Assembly (NCBI GenBank): GCA_003024785.1
Contig: PUQB01000301.1
Span: forward strand, 24,258-88,257
Length of the DNA: 64,000 bases
From: Selaginella tamariscina
Taxonomy: Eukaryota; Streptophyta; Lycopodiopsida; Selaginellales; Selaginellaceae
Direction: 5' to 3'
Part shown: positions 23,084 to 37,077 of the stretch, one piece after another
How the letters are laid out: every line of letters begins with the position of its first letter
How positions within the stretch are numbered: the stretch's first letter is position 1
Translations under genes and position numbers: made by a program
Notes under the pieces: model-generated
Databases searched by the model: none
Told to the model about the DNA's origin: nothing
What the model saw: only the letters and a program-made list of their open reading frames with translations

Positions 23084-26000
23084 ATGGACAGGTTTGAGGA
23101 AAAGAAGTATTGTAGATAACGGGCAAGTGCAGGAGTCAGGAAGACCCGGTATGTGTATACACATATTATAATGTGTTTATATTCGTTTATATCTCATATT
23201 TCAGCATACCCCTGAAAATTTTTAATTTATATATATACCCCGAAGGTTTTAAATTTTTATATATTTAAAACTTTCAAATTATAATAATAAAATTTTATTT
23301 TATTTTTATTTATAGCGAATTTTGAATGAATTTTGTTAAGTAATTATTATAAGTATTATAAATGCCATCTTTTTAAATCTTTTTAATTAACTATATTATG
23401 TTGCGAATTAATTGTTTTGGGGTTATACCAAATTTTTTACTGATTTTCTTAAATTATATTATAATTTTTTAGTTTTAAAAGTGCATGAAGTTTTAAATTA
23501 AAGCCTCAGAGGTATATGTGAATTTAATACTTCCGGTGATATATGTCCCTAATATGTAGACGTAAGGATATATAGGAGGTGTAATGGGTCTGTCTGGAAC
23601 GTGCAGGCAGATTTGATGCTTCACAGTATGCGTTTTTCGGAAGAGACGTGACTCAAGAAGTAGAACTTGGTGGATTAGATGATGATGAGGATGATGGCAT
23701 TGGGCATCTGAATGACATTGAGGACGAGGATATCTTTTCAACCTCTACTGGTAGAGAAGAGGTATTTTACGTATCAACATCTAATTCATAATTATATAAC
23801 AGGCATCGCATTCTAGTATCACTATATAGTGCATACTTTAATACATATTCCTAAATTGTATATTACATTCTCTATCGCTGTAATGCATATATTATACATA
23901 TTTATTTTACATAAATTTATAATCCTGGTGTCTGTGCTTCTAATTCGAAGAGTTGTGTAGTTAGGAGGTTTTGATGGTTCATCTGAAGTTGGCGACCTTA
24001 CCAACTCTTTCTCAAAGGTACGCTCTCAGGTTAGTTATATTTTTCTGATTCTTTCTGTTTCTGGGGCAGTTAAATGCGGCCGACCAAAGTGAGCGTGAAT
24101 TTCTGGGGAGAGACGGTGGGTTCTTGATTATATATAAATTTCATGACACAAGTTTGTTATGTGCATTAACTGGTTCATGTACACGTGCCTGTATATTAGC
24201 GCTTGCGCTTTATTTTGCAGTTCCTGATCTTCCTGCTGATATTTCCTGGACGGATACGAATGAGACTGAGAGAAAGCAATGGTCGTCACCACCACGACAA
24301 ACACTACAGGTAATGATCTCAATACAAAACGTTCATATATTTACATGTACATATGCATTTATACATGTATATATCATACTAACATTACAATCATACAGAG
24401 ACAACAGCAAGACGTTGAATCTATCAGATCCTCTCAACAGTGGTGGAATAATAACCAGTCTACTCTTTACAATGTTCCAAAGCCGATGGGTGCTCCTATG
24501 ATGAACAAGTAAATTATACTTATTTTTGCTCTTATTATTAAACACTAATATGTTGCATACACTATCTTTTATGTATTATACTGTACACTATGTATCCTAT
24601 GTACTGCATATGTAATTCAATATAGCTAAAATGTATTCTAATTGTGTGGATATATGTGTGTATATATGTGTGCTGTGTGCAGTTGTATAAGTACTTCGTA
24701 AACGATATTATCGTATATAGTATATATCTCTGTGTCTGTAAAATTGTATATTACTACAGATATTACTTGTATGTACTATTCGTTAGTACATGTACTAGTA
24801 TATAGCATTAATCATGAGTAATAATACAACTACATGCTGCAGGCAGCAGCAATTCGTGAACAACTCTCCGATGGGGCATGGTCACGCAATGCTGCATTAT
24901 GGAATTCCTCAACTTGGAAGCCCCGTTCAGTCGAGTCCGTGGTCGAATCCTCCGCAGGCTGCACCTCCTCGACATCCTCTGATGCCGCCTCAAGTCATGC
25001 TACAGTATCAGAGACCACAGAACTTTTCTGGCATTATACACCCAGTAAGCATGCACATAAGTATAGACTTTTCTATACTTGTTATATATGCATATGGCTA
25101 TGAAGTACATAATTGCATCTGTATGTATGTGTGTATTGGCTATAAATACTTTGCCTACCAAAATTTATTGTAGTTACATTCAAGGTAATATCTATACCAC
25201 GTGTCTGTGTGTGTAATTCTTGCATGTTATATGCATGCTATGATTTAGCTGATTTATTCTATGTATTGTAGACACAGATACACCCTCAGCAGCAGAAGCC
25301 AGAGAATATGGCCGAATTCAGAGGGAGACAGACCCGCCACGTGGCTCACCGTCACCGACACCGGGAGTCCATACAGAAAAACACCGGAGATGCGATCTAA
25401 GTACATGTCGAGTGAGGAGATTGAGACAATTGCAAGGATCCAATGGGCAGCAACACACGGCAGCGATCCATACACTGAGGACTACTACCACCAGGCTATG
25501 CAGGCCAAGCTAGCAGGTATATACATATACATTTTGGCACGTATGCGTGTGTTTCCTGCACATTTATGTCCATGAACATATATGATTTTTGTCATTATAC
25601 ACATTTCATGTGAGAGAGAATACATGCATGGTATTTATATGTACATGTGCCCATATAGCCTTTTAACTTAAGTGCTCGTATTATGAGGTGGTACACCACA
25701 CGGGAGGCGGCATTTTTGCACCATCACACCTACGTGAGCTTCCTTCACATGCCAGAACAGCAGCGGAGCCTCACGCCTTTCTACAAGTGGACGCACTGGG
25801 AAGAATACCATTCTCCTCTATTCGCAGACCACGCCCACTTGTCGATGTTGATGGTGTCAATGGCTCCATCGATAAATCTTCTCCTGAAGCTGTCCCTTCT
25901 GTGAATGTAAGCTACTTGCGTGAGTACATATGTGTTTGTTTGTATCATACATAAAAGCTATATACAGCGTGTTATCTAGTGTTTTGGAATGATTGAGATA

Positions 26001-28443
26001 GTATAGTAGCCATGTGTAACATCCTGTCTTATGGTGTTTATGATGGAGTATTTATCTGCTATATATAATCGAGATAAGTCTGTGTATGTAATCTATATCT
26101 ATGTACATTGGCCGCGCACACAAGCGTGTTATTTGAGTTTGGTGATGTGTGTGTAATGTGAATGTGGTTATAACTATGTATGGATGATTTTTAGAGAAGG
26201 TTAGAGCAAGAGCCCATGTTAGCAGAGCTCGAGCGGTGGAAGACGGGTTGTGTTTGCTGCTAGACGTGGACGACATCGACCGTATGCTTGCGTGTTCACA
26301 ACCAGATGGCGGTGCACAACTGAGACGTCGAAGGCAGGTTAGATATCTCTATGTGTTTATCTATGTAGAATATGTATAAAGCATATATTTATGTATTATA
26401 AACATAAATATATACAAAATGCCAACATGCAGACACGCAAGTTCAGTAGACAGTATATACTGTCGGTTACGTATTTAGATTACATATATGCACGAGCAGG
26501 CACAAATACGTGTACAGATGTAATTGATAAGGCTTTCGCAGATGCTGATGGAAGGGCTCGCTGCTTCGTTACAGCTTGTTGATCCTTTAGCTCCAGGTCG
26601 TGATTCGAGGTTTGGTCTTGCTGCAAAGGATGATTTAGTTTCTCAGGGTATGTGTATGTATATTTACATATTTACGTCCCTACATATTGTGTTTTTGTAT
26701 ATGTACCTGTGTGTTCATATAACATGTTTATGCGTGTTTAATGATGTATGTATATCTCATCATTACTTACGAATGTTTTGAAGGTTGGTGTCGCTCCCAA
26801 AGGGTAGGAAGTTACTCAGCAGGTAATAATTTGTTTAATCTACACACAATAATTTAATATATTAAACAAAAGAATCCCATTTTAGTGACTAGTTTAGAGA
26901 GAAAATGCTATATGATTCTTCAATGCATCACTCTCTCTGAGGCATGAATTTCTAGTGGACAAATACCCCCCCCCCCGCAACCAACACACGCACAATTATT
27001 TTGGTTACAGGTACTTGAAGCTGCTGGTGCCAGGAAGCGAGCTTGTAAGGATAGTATTGATGGCTGTATTCCGTCACCTGCGTTTCCTGTTTGGTGGTCT
27101 ACAATCGACCCAGGTGCTGCAGCATCCTCAATGGGATTAGCAAATGCAGTTGCTACCACAATAAAGAGCATGGATTTAGCTTCGTTAAGCGCATGTTTAG
27201 CAGCAGGTACATATAAAAACATATACGTATAGCTATTTAAGATGTTATGTATACGAACACATTGGCTAATGTAGTCTATGCTCGTAAATGTGTATGTATT
27301 TAAGTGTGGTTTTTATATCCTGTGTTGTACGCGTCTTTAAAATGTGGTTTCTGTGTAGTTGTTCTTGCTTCTGAACCACCACCTTTGCGACCGATTGGAA
27401 GTCCATCCGGTGATGGAGCTACAGTGGTTCTTCAGGTATTAAACGTATATGTATATGCTAAACGTATTTTGTTATACTACACGAGCTTAACACACACCCA
27501 CACGCATGCATGCACACACAATATACTCATACATTATTGGTATGATGAAATATGAGTATATAAATCTTTTGTGCGCGCGCGCGGGCATGTTAATATGTGT
27601 TATATTTCAGGCTGTTCTTGATCGTGCTACTGCAATTCTTACGGACAGGAGCGTGCAGTTTCCTGCGGTGCAAAACACGACAGTTTGGCAGGTATATGTT
27701 TTACACGTCCACATGCACACGTACATATATACACTACAGTACATATATATGGTAGGTATGTGATGCACCCTAAGTTTCTGTTTGAAGTGTTTCCAGAAAT
27801 GCTGACATTATACATGCACTTGTCAAGAATCATCCCTTCTAAAATGTTTATATATAGGTTCCAATTTCTGATCTTTATGCTGTACCATATACACTTATAT
27901 ATTATAACATTTTGATGTCATAGATTGTATTATAATCTTAAGGAGCACACCCGTGTATGTATCGACTGAATGTGTTTACAGTTTACTAATAAGTTCTGTG
28001 TTTAAAGGCGTCGTTTGATGCATTTTTTCGGGCTACTTTCGAAGTACTGCGCAAACAAGTATGAGAGCATCATACACTCGTTGATGATGGCATCGAGCTC
28101 AGCCAATCCGGCGGCTGTGAATGCGGTTGCCGCATCTGCAATGGCGAAGGAGATGCCCATTGAATTACTTCGTGCCAGCCTTCCACACACAAATGAGCAC
28201 CAAAGGAAGAGGCTCCTGGAGTTTGCACAGAGGCAAGATCTCTCTCTCTCTCTCTCTCGTCTGAACACAGGATGATATATGTACTTAATTATACTCTCTC
28301 TCTCGTGTGAACACAGGATGATATAGGTGCTTAATTATGTTTTGGTTTAGTTAATAATGGTTTTCGCCAGGTCACTTAGTATGGGTCCTGGAGGTGTGAC
28401 TGGTGAAGGGATTATAAATACCACTGCTGCAGTTAAAGGTTAG
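23084..28443 (+). CDS. PAT1: PAT1-type mRNA decapping activator
   Basis: PAT1 promotes decapping and 5'-3' decay by joining the LSM1-7 ring, DCP2 and DHH1-type helicases in P-bodies. The N-terminus has the plant PAT1 signature RFDASQYAFFGRDV with EVELGGLDDDEDDG (exon about 23608-23760). Then come NAADQSEREFLGRDGG, SWTDTNETERKQWSSPPRQT, a Gln/Pro-rich middle (24842-25044), the mid block SKYMSSEEIETIARIQWAA with DPYTEDYYHQA (about 25398-25516), APSHLRELPSHAR then RIPFSSIRRPRPL, VEDGLCLLLDVDDIDRML, EGLAASLQLVDPL, PGSELVRIVLMAVFRHLRFL, SLSACLAAVV, SEPPPLRPIGSPSGDGA, and MPIELLRASLPHTNEHQRK. It ends AAVKG-TAG at 28443. About 17 exons have short introns. The first exon (ATG 23084, MDRFEEKK) breaks frame before the QESGRPG stretch; other breaks lie near 26225 and 25395. 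The start is therefore provisional. Confidence 0.9.
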
Positions 28444-31400
28444 CTTTTCTTTCGTTTGTATTAGCTTTCGGTAATAAACAGCGTGGACTGCCATTTTCCA
28501 CACACACGCACGCGCACACAGAATTTTACTAAGTTTTACATACATATGCATGTATACACATGCACTGATTAAGATGTGTAAACAAATAAAGATCCTGTGT
28601 ATGTGCTAGCGTGCGTTGTGTGTGTGTGTATGAGTGCGTTTGTGTGCATATACACATATATTCACTGTGTACATCACAATGTGAGAGACTACGAGAGGGA
28701 TGTGCATATGACCAACCAACTCCCTTAAGTGAAACGCATAACCACTCAAGAATCACAATCAAGTAAGTTTATGTAAACAGTTACATATTATGATATAATA
28801 TTAATAGTGATGTTATTCTACTTCGTTGTTTGAGTCACTCTCTCTTATAAAGTTAAATGTGATTCATACACATACGTATGTAAACGGTATTATTCTCTCT
28901 TGTGTACATACATACGTGATACATATATACATACGTACACACCTTGTACGTATATGTGTGTGTGTGTGTGCATGAGTGCGTCTGTGTGTGTCAACCTACA
29001 GTTCAAAATATAAATATAAATCTACACACACACACACACCACAAGAGAGAACATTAACTCTCTCCCTCTCCCCCCTCTCTCTCGTACATACGTACGTTAT
29101 TGCAAGCGCAATATAGTGAGGGGCTTCTTTATGCATTAAAAAATCCAAGCTTTTAAATAACTGTTAATGATATTTCAACAAATGACTATGACAAACAAGG
29201 TTTAATTTAACATATTCTTGTTATATTGTGCGTATTACAGTGTGTACATAATAAAAAATTAATAACAAAGAATTTTGTTGTTTATTTATGTATAAAGCTT
29301 TTTATAATAAGCAATTCATATTTATAAAATTAATTTTATACAACATTCCTATAGTACGATTTATAAAAGTAAATTAATTTATTTTGAAACCATAGTTATA
29401 TTGCTACCCACAAACGTTTACCCCTCAAACTTAAAAAAAAAAAAAAAATTTATTTTAAATTTTTTAAGTAGGCATTAATATAAATATTGTAATTAAATAG
29501 AAAATATTAGTAGATATCATAATTTTTTAATAGCTATAGTTTTTTTAGAGTTAAATTGAATTAGAAACTAATTATATAATTTTTATTGATTATGGAAAAA
29601 ATATTTTAGTTTTTAATTTTAAAGTGCATACATAAAGTTTTAAATGAATTGCGTGCTTAATGGTTAATATTGTTATTAATACTTAAATTTATTTATTTTT
29701 CCTGTATAAAGTTTCACTTTTACATAATGCTATGTAAAACGTGTGAACTATATGTATTAAAATTTATTTATTTGTGCATAATGAATATTATTATGCTGTT
29801 TTAATCTTGTAACGCACTCTTACAAGCACGAATGATAATGTAAACTTCAAGGTTTATCAGCATCATTAATAAATATTTAACGTATATTGAAAAATGACAA
29901 ATTATTCTATGTGTGGAATAATATAATTGGATCATAGAAAATAAACTTATATATACATAAAAGTAAATTTTAGAATTAATATATATTTTAAACTGATAGT
30001 ATTAAAGATATGATTGGGACCAGGACGTGAAAATATTCTTGTTTACTAAAATAAGCTTGAGTTTGGATTTTAAACATGCTTTACAATCAAATCAACAAAA
30101 GAAAACCAATGCAAGGGTATAGATTTGAAATTCAAATCTAACGACATAGACACGAAGATCGCTAGCTTCAAACCATCGTGCTAGTCGTTAAGATTTATAA
30201 TATAAATAATAAGTGTGAAACAAAAAGAAGTTAATACTAGTAATTAAATAAGATAATTGATATCGATGTGTGTTATACAAATTTGCATTACTATAACATT
30301 ATATAATTAAAATAACAATATTAGATAAATGCCTATATTAGTCACTGATTATGTAAATAAATGTGTATGTTTATCTTATATGGGTGCCTTAACTATATAT
30401 TTTTATAATAATAAGTTTACAGAATTAAAGAAGTTTCATGTGAGACCTGTTCTATGTATATAATATATGCTGCATTTGATTTCTAACTCACATTAAAAAA
30501 CTAAATATTTAAATAAAAAAATTCATGCATACTAGAAAAAAAGGAATCATCTGTTTAGCCTTTCTAATATTTTCTGAATTGACATAATATAGAAAAACAA
30601 ATACATACATATACATATAGAGAGAGAGAGACACACACGTATGTATGTATGTATGTATGTATGTATATACACATCCATTGGTACCATGCCATAAGACATG
30701 ATTAAAAGTAGAAGTATACATATATATTAATTTAAATATGTAAGTCTGATGTAAATTTTAAAACTAGAACATTGTTTCAAATAGAAAAGTTTTGTTAGTG
30801 CAACATTTTAAGAAATAAGAATGCAATTATGGTTTAAGATTGCATATAATGTTTTATTGATCTTGTCCTTATCATCAACATACAGAAGCTCCATGTATAC
30901 GTATGCGTGAAAAGCATGTGCCACTTAATAATGATGATGATATGTGATCTATGTGTAATCGTATACAATACATACATTCAAACACACCACACACACACAC
31001 ACACACACCATTTTTATTTCTTAAAATGTTGCAACGACAGCAATTTAAACGTACATAATTATTTGAAATTTAAAGTCTTTATTTTGTTTATATAAATTAA
31101 AAGTTCACACCAGAGTTAGATATGTAACATACACACGCTTCTCTTATAAATCTTGTGTGTGTGTGTCCATATATATATATATATATAGGGGTGTATCCGT
31201 TATATGGAATAGTAAATGTAGCAGTAATTTTTTATCACACAGTATGTATTTCTCTTTTATAATGCACACACATACACGCGCACACACGACATGTGTATAT
31301 AATTTGCATATATACATACATATCTATCTATGTATATCTTTGTCTACGTCTTTATCTTGAATATTCAATATCTACTCGTTTTCCCAATACGTTAACCTTC

Positions 31401-33215
31401 TCCATCCTCATGTAAATGATTTAATAATATATATAATTTGCAATTGCTAATTTAATTTAATCAAGTATGTGTGTGTGTGTGTGAGTGCGTTTGTGTGCAT
31501 ATATGTATATATGTATGTATATGTTATACATTCAGTATTTTTGTACTTTCGATATACAGTTTAAGCCGATAAACTAAGTTGAGATTTATTTGTTATATCC
31601 ACTAGAGAGAGTATATAGAGAGAGAGACAGACAACACGTGTGTGTTATATAGATATGTACGAAATATTAGTGCCGTACGACTGTTGAGTTCTATCACTCT
31701 CTCTCTCCTTCACACACACACACACACACAATGCATGTATATAAATCTCAAAACTATATGTATATAAACACCATAATTTTTAAAAAGTTCTTATTTTTTT
31801 CTTAGAAGGTTGCAGCCGTCAGTTTGAAAAACTTAACTAATTGTTTAAAATTGAAAGTTTTAATTTAATTTATATAAACTAAAAGCTTACATCAGATATA
31901 TGAACTGATATGTTTAAATTAATATGTGAAACAGACTTTTAATTATGTTCTTCCTAGTCTGATCGAATCAATTATATACATACATACAATATGTATTTCT
32001 CTTTTATAAAGTACCAAGACCATGTTAAGGGACCTTAATAAAAATTACTCTTTTATCCTTTATTAAAACTTGAATTTTAATTTAAAACTTTATGTACTTC
32101 ACTAAAAAAAAAAATTTAAAAATATATAACAAACTTATATAATTTCTCATTTGTAATATTAACTCCAAAACACAATCAATTAAATATATGTTGCAATAAA
32201 ATGTAGTTATTACAAGATTAGGACATTTAATAATATTTTCTTCTTGAATTTATTTCATTCCAATTTATTATAAATTGAATATGTGTGTGTGTTTATTTTA
32301 TTTCATTATAATTTCCTATGAATTAAAACGTGCATACTTAAATTATACCAACACAAGTAAATAAAACAACCACAAAGATACATCGTTGAATTTATATTAT
32401 ATATTGTTAGAAATATTATATGAAAATTTTAAACAATTTTGTTTCTTTTCTTTATTATTATTTCTATATTATATTTATAATGGTTAAAATTAAAATTATT
32501 TATGGTAAATATATTATTTAATAAAAGACTTCTATAAGGAATAAAATGTAATTTTTGAATTTGAGGTACAAATGACTTAATAACTGTCCTCTTGTACTAT
32601 TTTGAGTGTATAGCATATTAATTTAAACTGTATATCATTACTACAAGAAGTTATATTAAGGGTATATCCATTATAATTATATAAAACAATATTGAGGTTA
32701 TTTAAAACAAATAATACATATGCATGCATTGTGTGCACATACACACGGTATGCATGTGTGTTAGTGATGTGTGTAATACATTGGAATTCTTTATGCTGAC
32801 AAACCACCTGACTGTACATGGGCAGCAAAAGTGATTTTACAATTAATTTGCTTTTTAAAATATATTAAAATAGGATATTCTAAATATATTTTAGAATATA
32901 TTTAAATTTGGATACTGGAGAAAGTTCTATCCGATTCACTTGTACATGTTAATTTATTATTTATGGTTAATAATGTATATAGATTAAAAAATTTATTTAA
33001 AGAAATATACCATAAATTGCAGCTTATAATTAAAATAAATAATAAATTTATATCATGAATAAAAATGATATATCTTATTTTTTTCAAATTAATTTCTCCG
33101 CTTACATTGTTTTATAACTTAATAACCACTATTATACTATTGTATTATAAATAACTTCTATAACAGTCGAGCAAATACACATGCATATATACAGTATAAT
33201 ACTCTGTATGCGCGC

Positions 33216-33262
<47 letters not shown>

Positions 33263-33365
33263 CATATGTTACGCCACTACTTTTGAAGAAGTCATGTTAT
33301 ATACACTAGGAATGTTTGAAATTTCCATGTTATATATCATGTTCAAGTTATTAAACAGAATGTGT
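28444..33365. other. AT-rich intergenic region with spacer copy A of the CRK-locus repeat
   Basis: About 4.9 kb without a recognisable gene. It holds GT/AC, TC/AC and GT/GA microsatellites (for example 28950-28972, 29023-29038, 30990-31009, 31172-31190, 31687-31730 and 33207-33261). Segments at about 29815-30140, 30330-30790 and 31475-32040 are diverged copies of sequence that recurs downstream of CRK1 (38870-42300) and of CRK3 (51240-54400). Shared words include gagtgcgtttgtgtgcatat, ttacatcagat and gtctgatgtaaattttaa. Confidence 0.5.
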
Positions 33366-34006
33366 TCATATATGTACTGAGATACCCAAACTCCACTCAC
33401 AACCCTGATGCATGCAAGCAGAAGAATCGCTGGCATTGTTCATGGCCTTGACGAGCTTAGGCTCTTTGCTAGGCTGTCCAAGTATCTTACGAACACGATC
33501 TGCAAGTTGAGTAAGCTCGTCCTCGACACAACCAATTTCCCTTAAGGACTTTTCTAATCTAAGAGATACTCATAATTGGGTCCAGTAGATCCAACAGCTG
33601 TAGCAATTTGAGCTGCCATTTCTTCCATGGAAGCTGGACCGAGGTACAGCTTGTTAATTTGGGATGCTATATATACTAAGACTCCCTTAACTGCAGGCTT
33701 CATGGGTGAATCAACAGTGTATAAGTCAATATATGGCCTTATATCATACTCTCTTTCGCGCGTGTTAAGATAAGATAGAACAAGTTGTTCTGCATCTTCT
33801 GAAACCTTGTATGCTGCACCCCAGCAAATAGCGCCTTCTTCTGGCAAGAGTGTTACACACCTTCCTGGGTAATCTGGCGTGCCTCTATGGTCTATGTCCC
33901 CCTGGTAACCTCGTTTATAGCCTTTGATATAACCAGCAACACGCTCTTCGTATGGAAAACCCGGTCGCCATATGATGGATCCGTAGCCAAACACCCATAA
34001 TGCCAT
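33366..34006 (-). CDS. Gamma-glutamylcyclotransferase (ChaC/GGCT2 type)
   Basis: ChaC-family enzyme that cleaves glutathione to 5-oxoproline and Cys-Gly in the cytosol, recycling glutathione amino acids under stress. ATG at 34006 gives MALWVFGYGSIIWRPGF, with the YGS substrate-binding loop. DHRGTPDYPGR, GAICWGAAYKV, the block LNTREREYD (which carries the conserved catalytic-region Glu), KGVLVYIASQ and YLGPASMEEMAAQIA follow. The family's end, LEKSLREIGCVEDELTQLAD, is present but needs a one-base shift near 33560; without it the protein would stop at 33554 after EYLLD. With the shift the frame runs to TGA 33366, giving about 213 aa with an extra tail, compared with about 200 in plants. No intron is needed. 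AAACCCTAAC at 34016-34025 marks a telo-box upstream. Confidence 0.88.
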
Positions 34007-34013
34007 GATAATA

Positions 34014-34026
34014 TTAAACCCTAACT
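34014..34026 (-). promoter_or_regulatory. Telo-box upstream of GGCT
   Basis: AAACCCTAAC lies about 10 bp upstream of the minus-strand ATG at 34006, in line with telo-boxes at the other housekeeping genes here. Confidence 0.5.
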
Positions 34027-35091
34027 CATTGCCCTAAAATGTTTCTTATATAATGAAAGGAATGTTAAAAAGGTAAAAAGAAAACGTTTTGTTTTTATAT
34101 TAAAGGTTCAAGTATGAATTAAATTTTTATGAATTATAATTTGTAATAAGTTTGAGGATTATATATTACAAATTTATAATGAATTTTGTTGTAAATTTAT
34201 AATAGTCTAATTCAAGGATATTAAATGTTAAGTTATGGATTTAATTCTTATGAATTTATAAGAAATTTAATTAACATATTTGTGATTAATATAGAGTTTA
34301 CTTTTTGTGAATTACAAATTTGTAATAAATTTGAGTACACTAAATTAAGATGTAAGTTTTGATTTTTATAAATTATAAGTCTGATTGATTAGTATTTTAT
34401 AAAAATAAATAAATTATTTATGTAATTCATATATAATTTACTAAACGCTTAATTACGATGCTGGATATCAGTATAAATAATTATTAATAATAGAACAGTA
34501 ATTAAATATTTATGAGATATATTACTATATAGTAAAGCCTCGAAACCTGATCTTAACTGAAGATATTGATTGCATTTTGCAAGTCCTGGTATTGGAATAT
34601 CAATGGGCCTTAAAGCTGCCTGTTTAAAAGTTAATAAGATTATAAACTATGTAATAACAATGTATGCACGTGGCTATACGTATGTGTGTATGTGTGCTCG
34701 TGTGAAAGAGAGAGATAACTTTTAAATCATTTTCATAAGGTGGAGTTTTCGTTTTCCGATATCATGGTAAATAGAAAAATGCCAAAATCCATATATTTGA
34801 AGAGCTACCTGTAATAAGATTAATTATTAATAATATTTAACATATTTAAATAATTAGTAATATTTAATTTTCCATATTGTGGAGCGGGAGCCAAGGTAGA
34901 ATAAGGCAATTTGAATACAAATGTAAGTTTTATATACGTGTATTATTTATACTTACAAAACGAGATTAAACTATTGCATATATAATAATTAATATAGTAT
35001 TTACTTAGCATTTCATATTTATGTTTAAAGCTCAATATATATGTCTTATTTGCAAAACTGATTCTTTTATTGAGTTTACGACTAAAACTTT

Positions 35092-35138
<47 letters not shown>

Positions 35139-35860
35139 CTTAATGCTAAATTGTTCATTATTAATATAAATTCAAAAGACTTCTTTTATTATTGTGTAAA
35201 AATACGTACACTATGTGCTAAACACACACACACACATATATATAATTAAAATATGTTATTAAATGTATATTTACATAATGTAACTTTAAAGGCACTTATA
35301 TAGAATCTCATCCGCAGATATATAATATAAATATCCACATTATGTATATACCAGTTTAAAATTGTTGCAAAATGAAGCAGGCAAATTGACTTACATTGTG
35401 TTAATATGTAACTGTAAAATGTTGATACAAACACATGAAGTATTCTTTAATATTGTTTACATACCAGTGATTAATATAGAGATTTATTTAATATTTGTTT
35501 TAATTATATAATGTTATTTTCTTTTACGAATTTTCACAAAATTGATCGTATAATTTTGTAAATTATAAACTATCTTTATTTAATTACTTAGTAATAACTG
35601 CTTTATACTTAAATTGTTTTTGTAACGCTGTATATGGTTATATTATTATAAAAGATTTTCCTATTATAGTTTGACATATCAACAATCGTTTACAATGACT
35701 ACAAGACAATACTTTTCGTAGTCCATAACCCACGAGGATTTAGTAAAATATCGCCAGCCTTTCATAAGTCAACACAACACACACACGCACGCACGCACGC
35801 ACACACACACGCAAGCCTAGATGGGCTACTTAGTGAATACAAGGATCTCTTACACTGAAA
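34027..35860. other. AT-rich intergenic region with an inverted spacer-repeat copy
   Basis: No gene is recognisable. (TA)n lies at about 35094-35137 and (AC)/(GCAC)n at about 35774-35813. The segment at about 35265-35415 is an inverted copy of sequence found at about 41490-41600 and 53725-53840: words such as accagtttaaaattg and ttgacttacattgtgttaat match their reverse complements. Confidence 0.5.
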
Positions 35861-35881
35861 CTTGCATGGGACTCTTTTAAG
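35861..35881 (+). other. Probable 5' UTR exon of CRK1
   Basis: AACTTGCATGGGACTCTTTTAAG is followed by GTATGAATTT, a good donor, and the next exon begins after TTATTACAG at 36170. The same exon and donor are conserved before CRK2 at about 47805-47821, which supports a spliced leader. The exon's own ATG would run only a few codons. Its left edge is not defined. Confidence 0.45.
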
Positions 35882-36040
35882 GTATGAATTTATACATATA
35901 GTTTAATAAATTGTTCCGATAATTGTAATTTGAGTGTAATACTGTTTACATTTGTGGCAATTAAGTGCAATGTAAATTCCCAATCTGATGTTTTTATTTA
36001 AATATTTTAACTGTATTATTAAGTAGTGCCTATTTTCAGG

Positions 36041-36111
36041 TGCAAAATCTGCATTTTAAATGCATAATAGGGTTTTACATAAAATTATGCATTTAAAATG
36101 CAGATTTTGCA
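36041..36111. repeat. Perfect 28-bp inverted repeat (hairpin) in the CRK1 leader intron
   Basis: Arms 36041-36068 and 36084-36111 are exact reverse complements with a 15-nt loop. The homologous intron of CRK2 lacks the structure. Confidence 0.9.
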
Positions 36112-36176
36112 GCACACTGATTTAAAGAAATGAAAAGTATTGTCTATATATGTATAAATATTTATTACAGGAATGA

Positions 36177-37024
36177 ATGGAGAAGCTAATCACTGTGATA
36201 GTTTACATAATTATCTGTTTCCTCGTAGTTAGAGGTGATCCTCCAACAGATACTCCACCGAATACAACTCTTTACAACACACATAACACAACTGAAGGGA
36301 GTATATTCCTACAGATCTCAATAATGTGCTTCGTTTTCTATACAATGAAGCTCCACTCAATGGCAGTGCAGTGTACGGGTACGGACAGTATCCGGACACT
36401 GTGTACGGAAAATTCGAGTGCTATAATATGTGGCAAGGTGACTGTGGACAATGTTTCAACACAGCTAGAGATGACATAAAAAGAGATGCTCCGTTAGCAG
36501 TTGGTGCTCAATACTGGCTTAATAATACATATTATAGATGTTATCTACGCTATGAAATTACAATTTTGTTCCAGGTATGCATATTATGTATGAAATTATA
36601 TATATTTATATTGATATTATTTTAGAAATGTTAATTAACTTAAAAATTCAGTGTGTATATCCCAATTTTGAAAAGCAAAAGAATATTTTATGACACAAGC
36701 TTATATAAAACTTACATTTTCATTCAAATTAGGATACAGATTGCCTGACTCTACCTTGGCTCCGTCTCCGCCTCCGCCTCCGCCTAGGTAATAACTACTA
36801 CATATATCTAAATATTATTTTCAGACATTTTGAAGTATGTTAAATATTATTAAAACTCAACAGTCTTGTAATCTTATTACAGGTAACTCTTTAAATATAG
36901 GAATAATTATAGGTGCTACCCTTGGTGGTCTTGCATTTATGTCTTTGCTCGGATTGTGGTATTCTTCTATTTACCAAAATACCGAAAAACGAAAACTCCA
37001 CCTTATGAAAATGATTTAAAAGGT

Positions 37025-37077
<53 letters not shown>

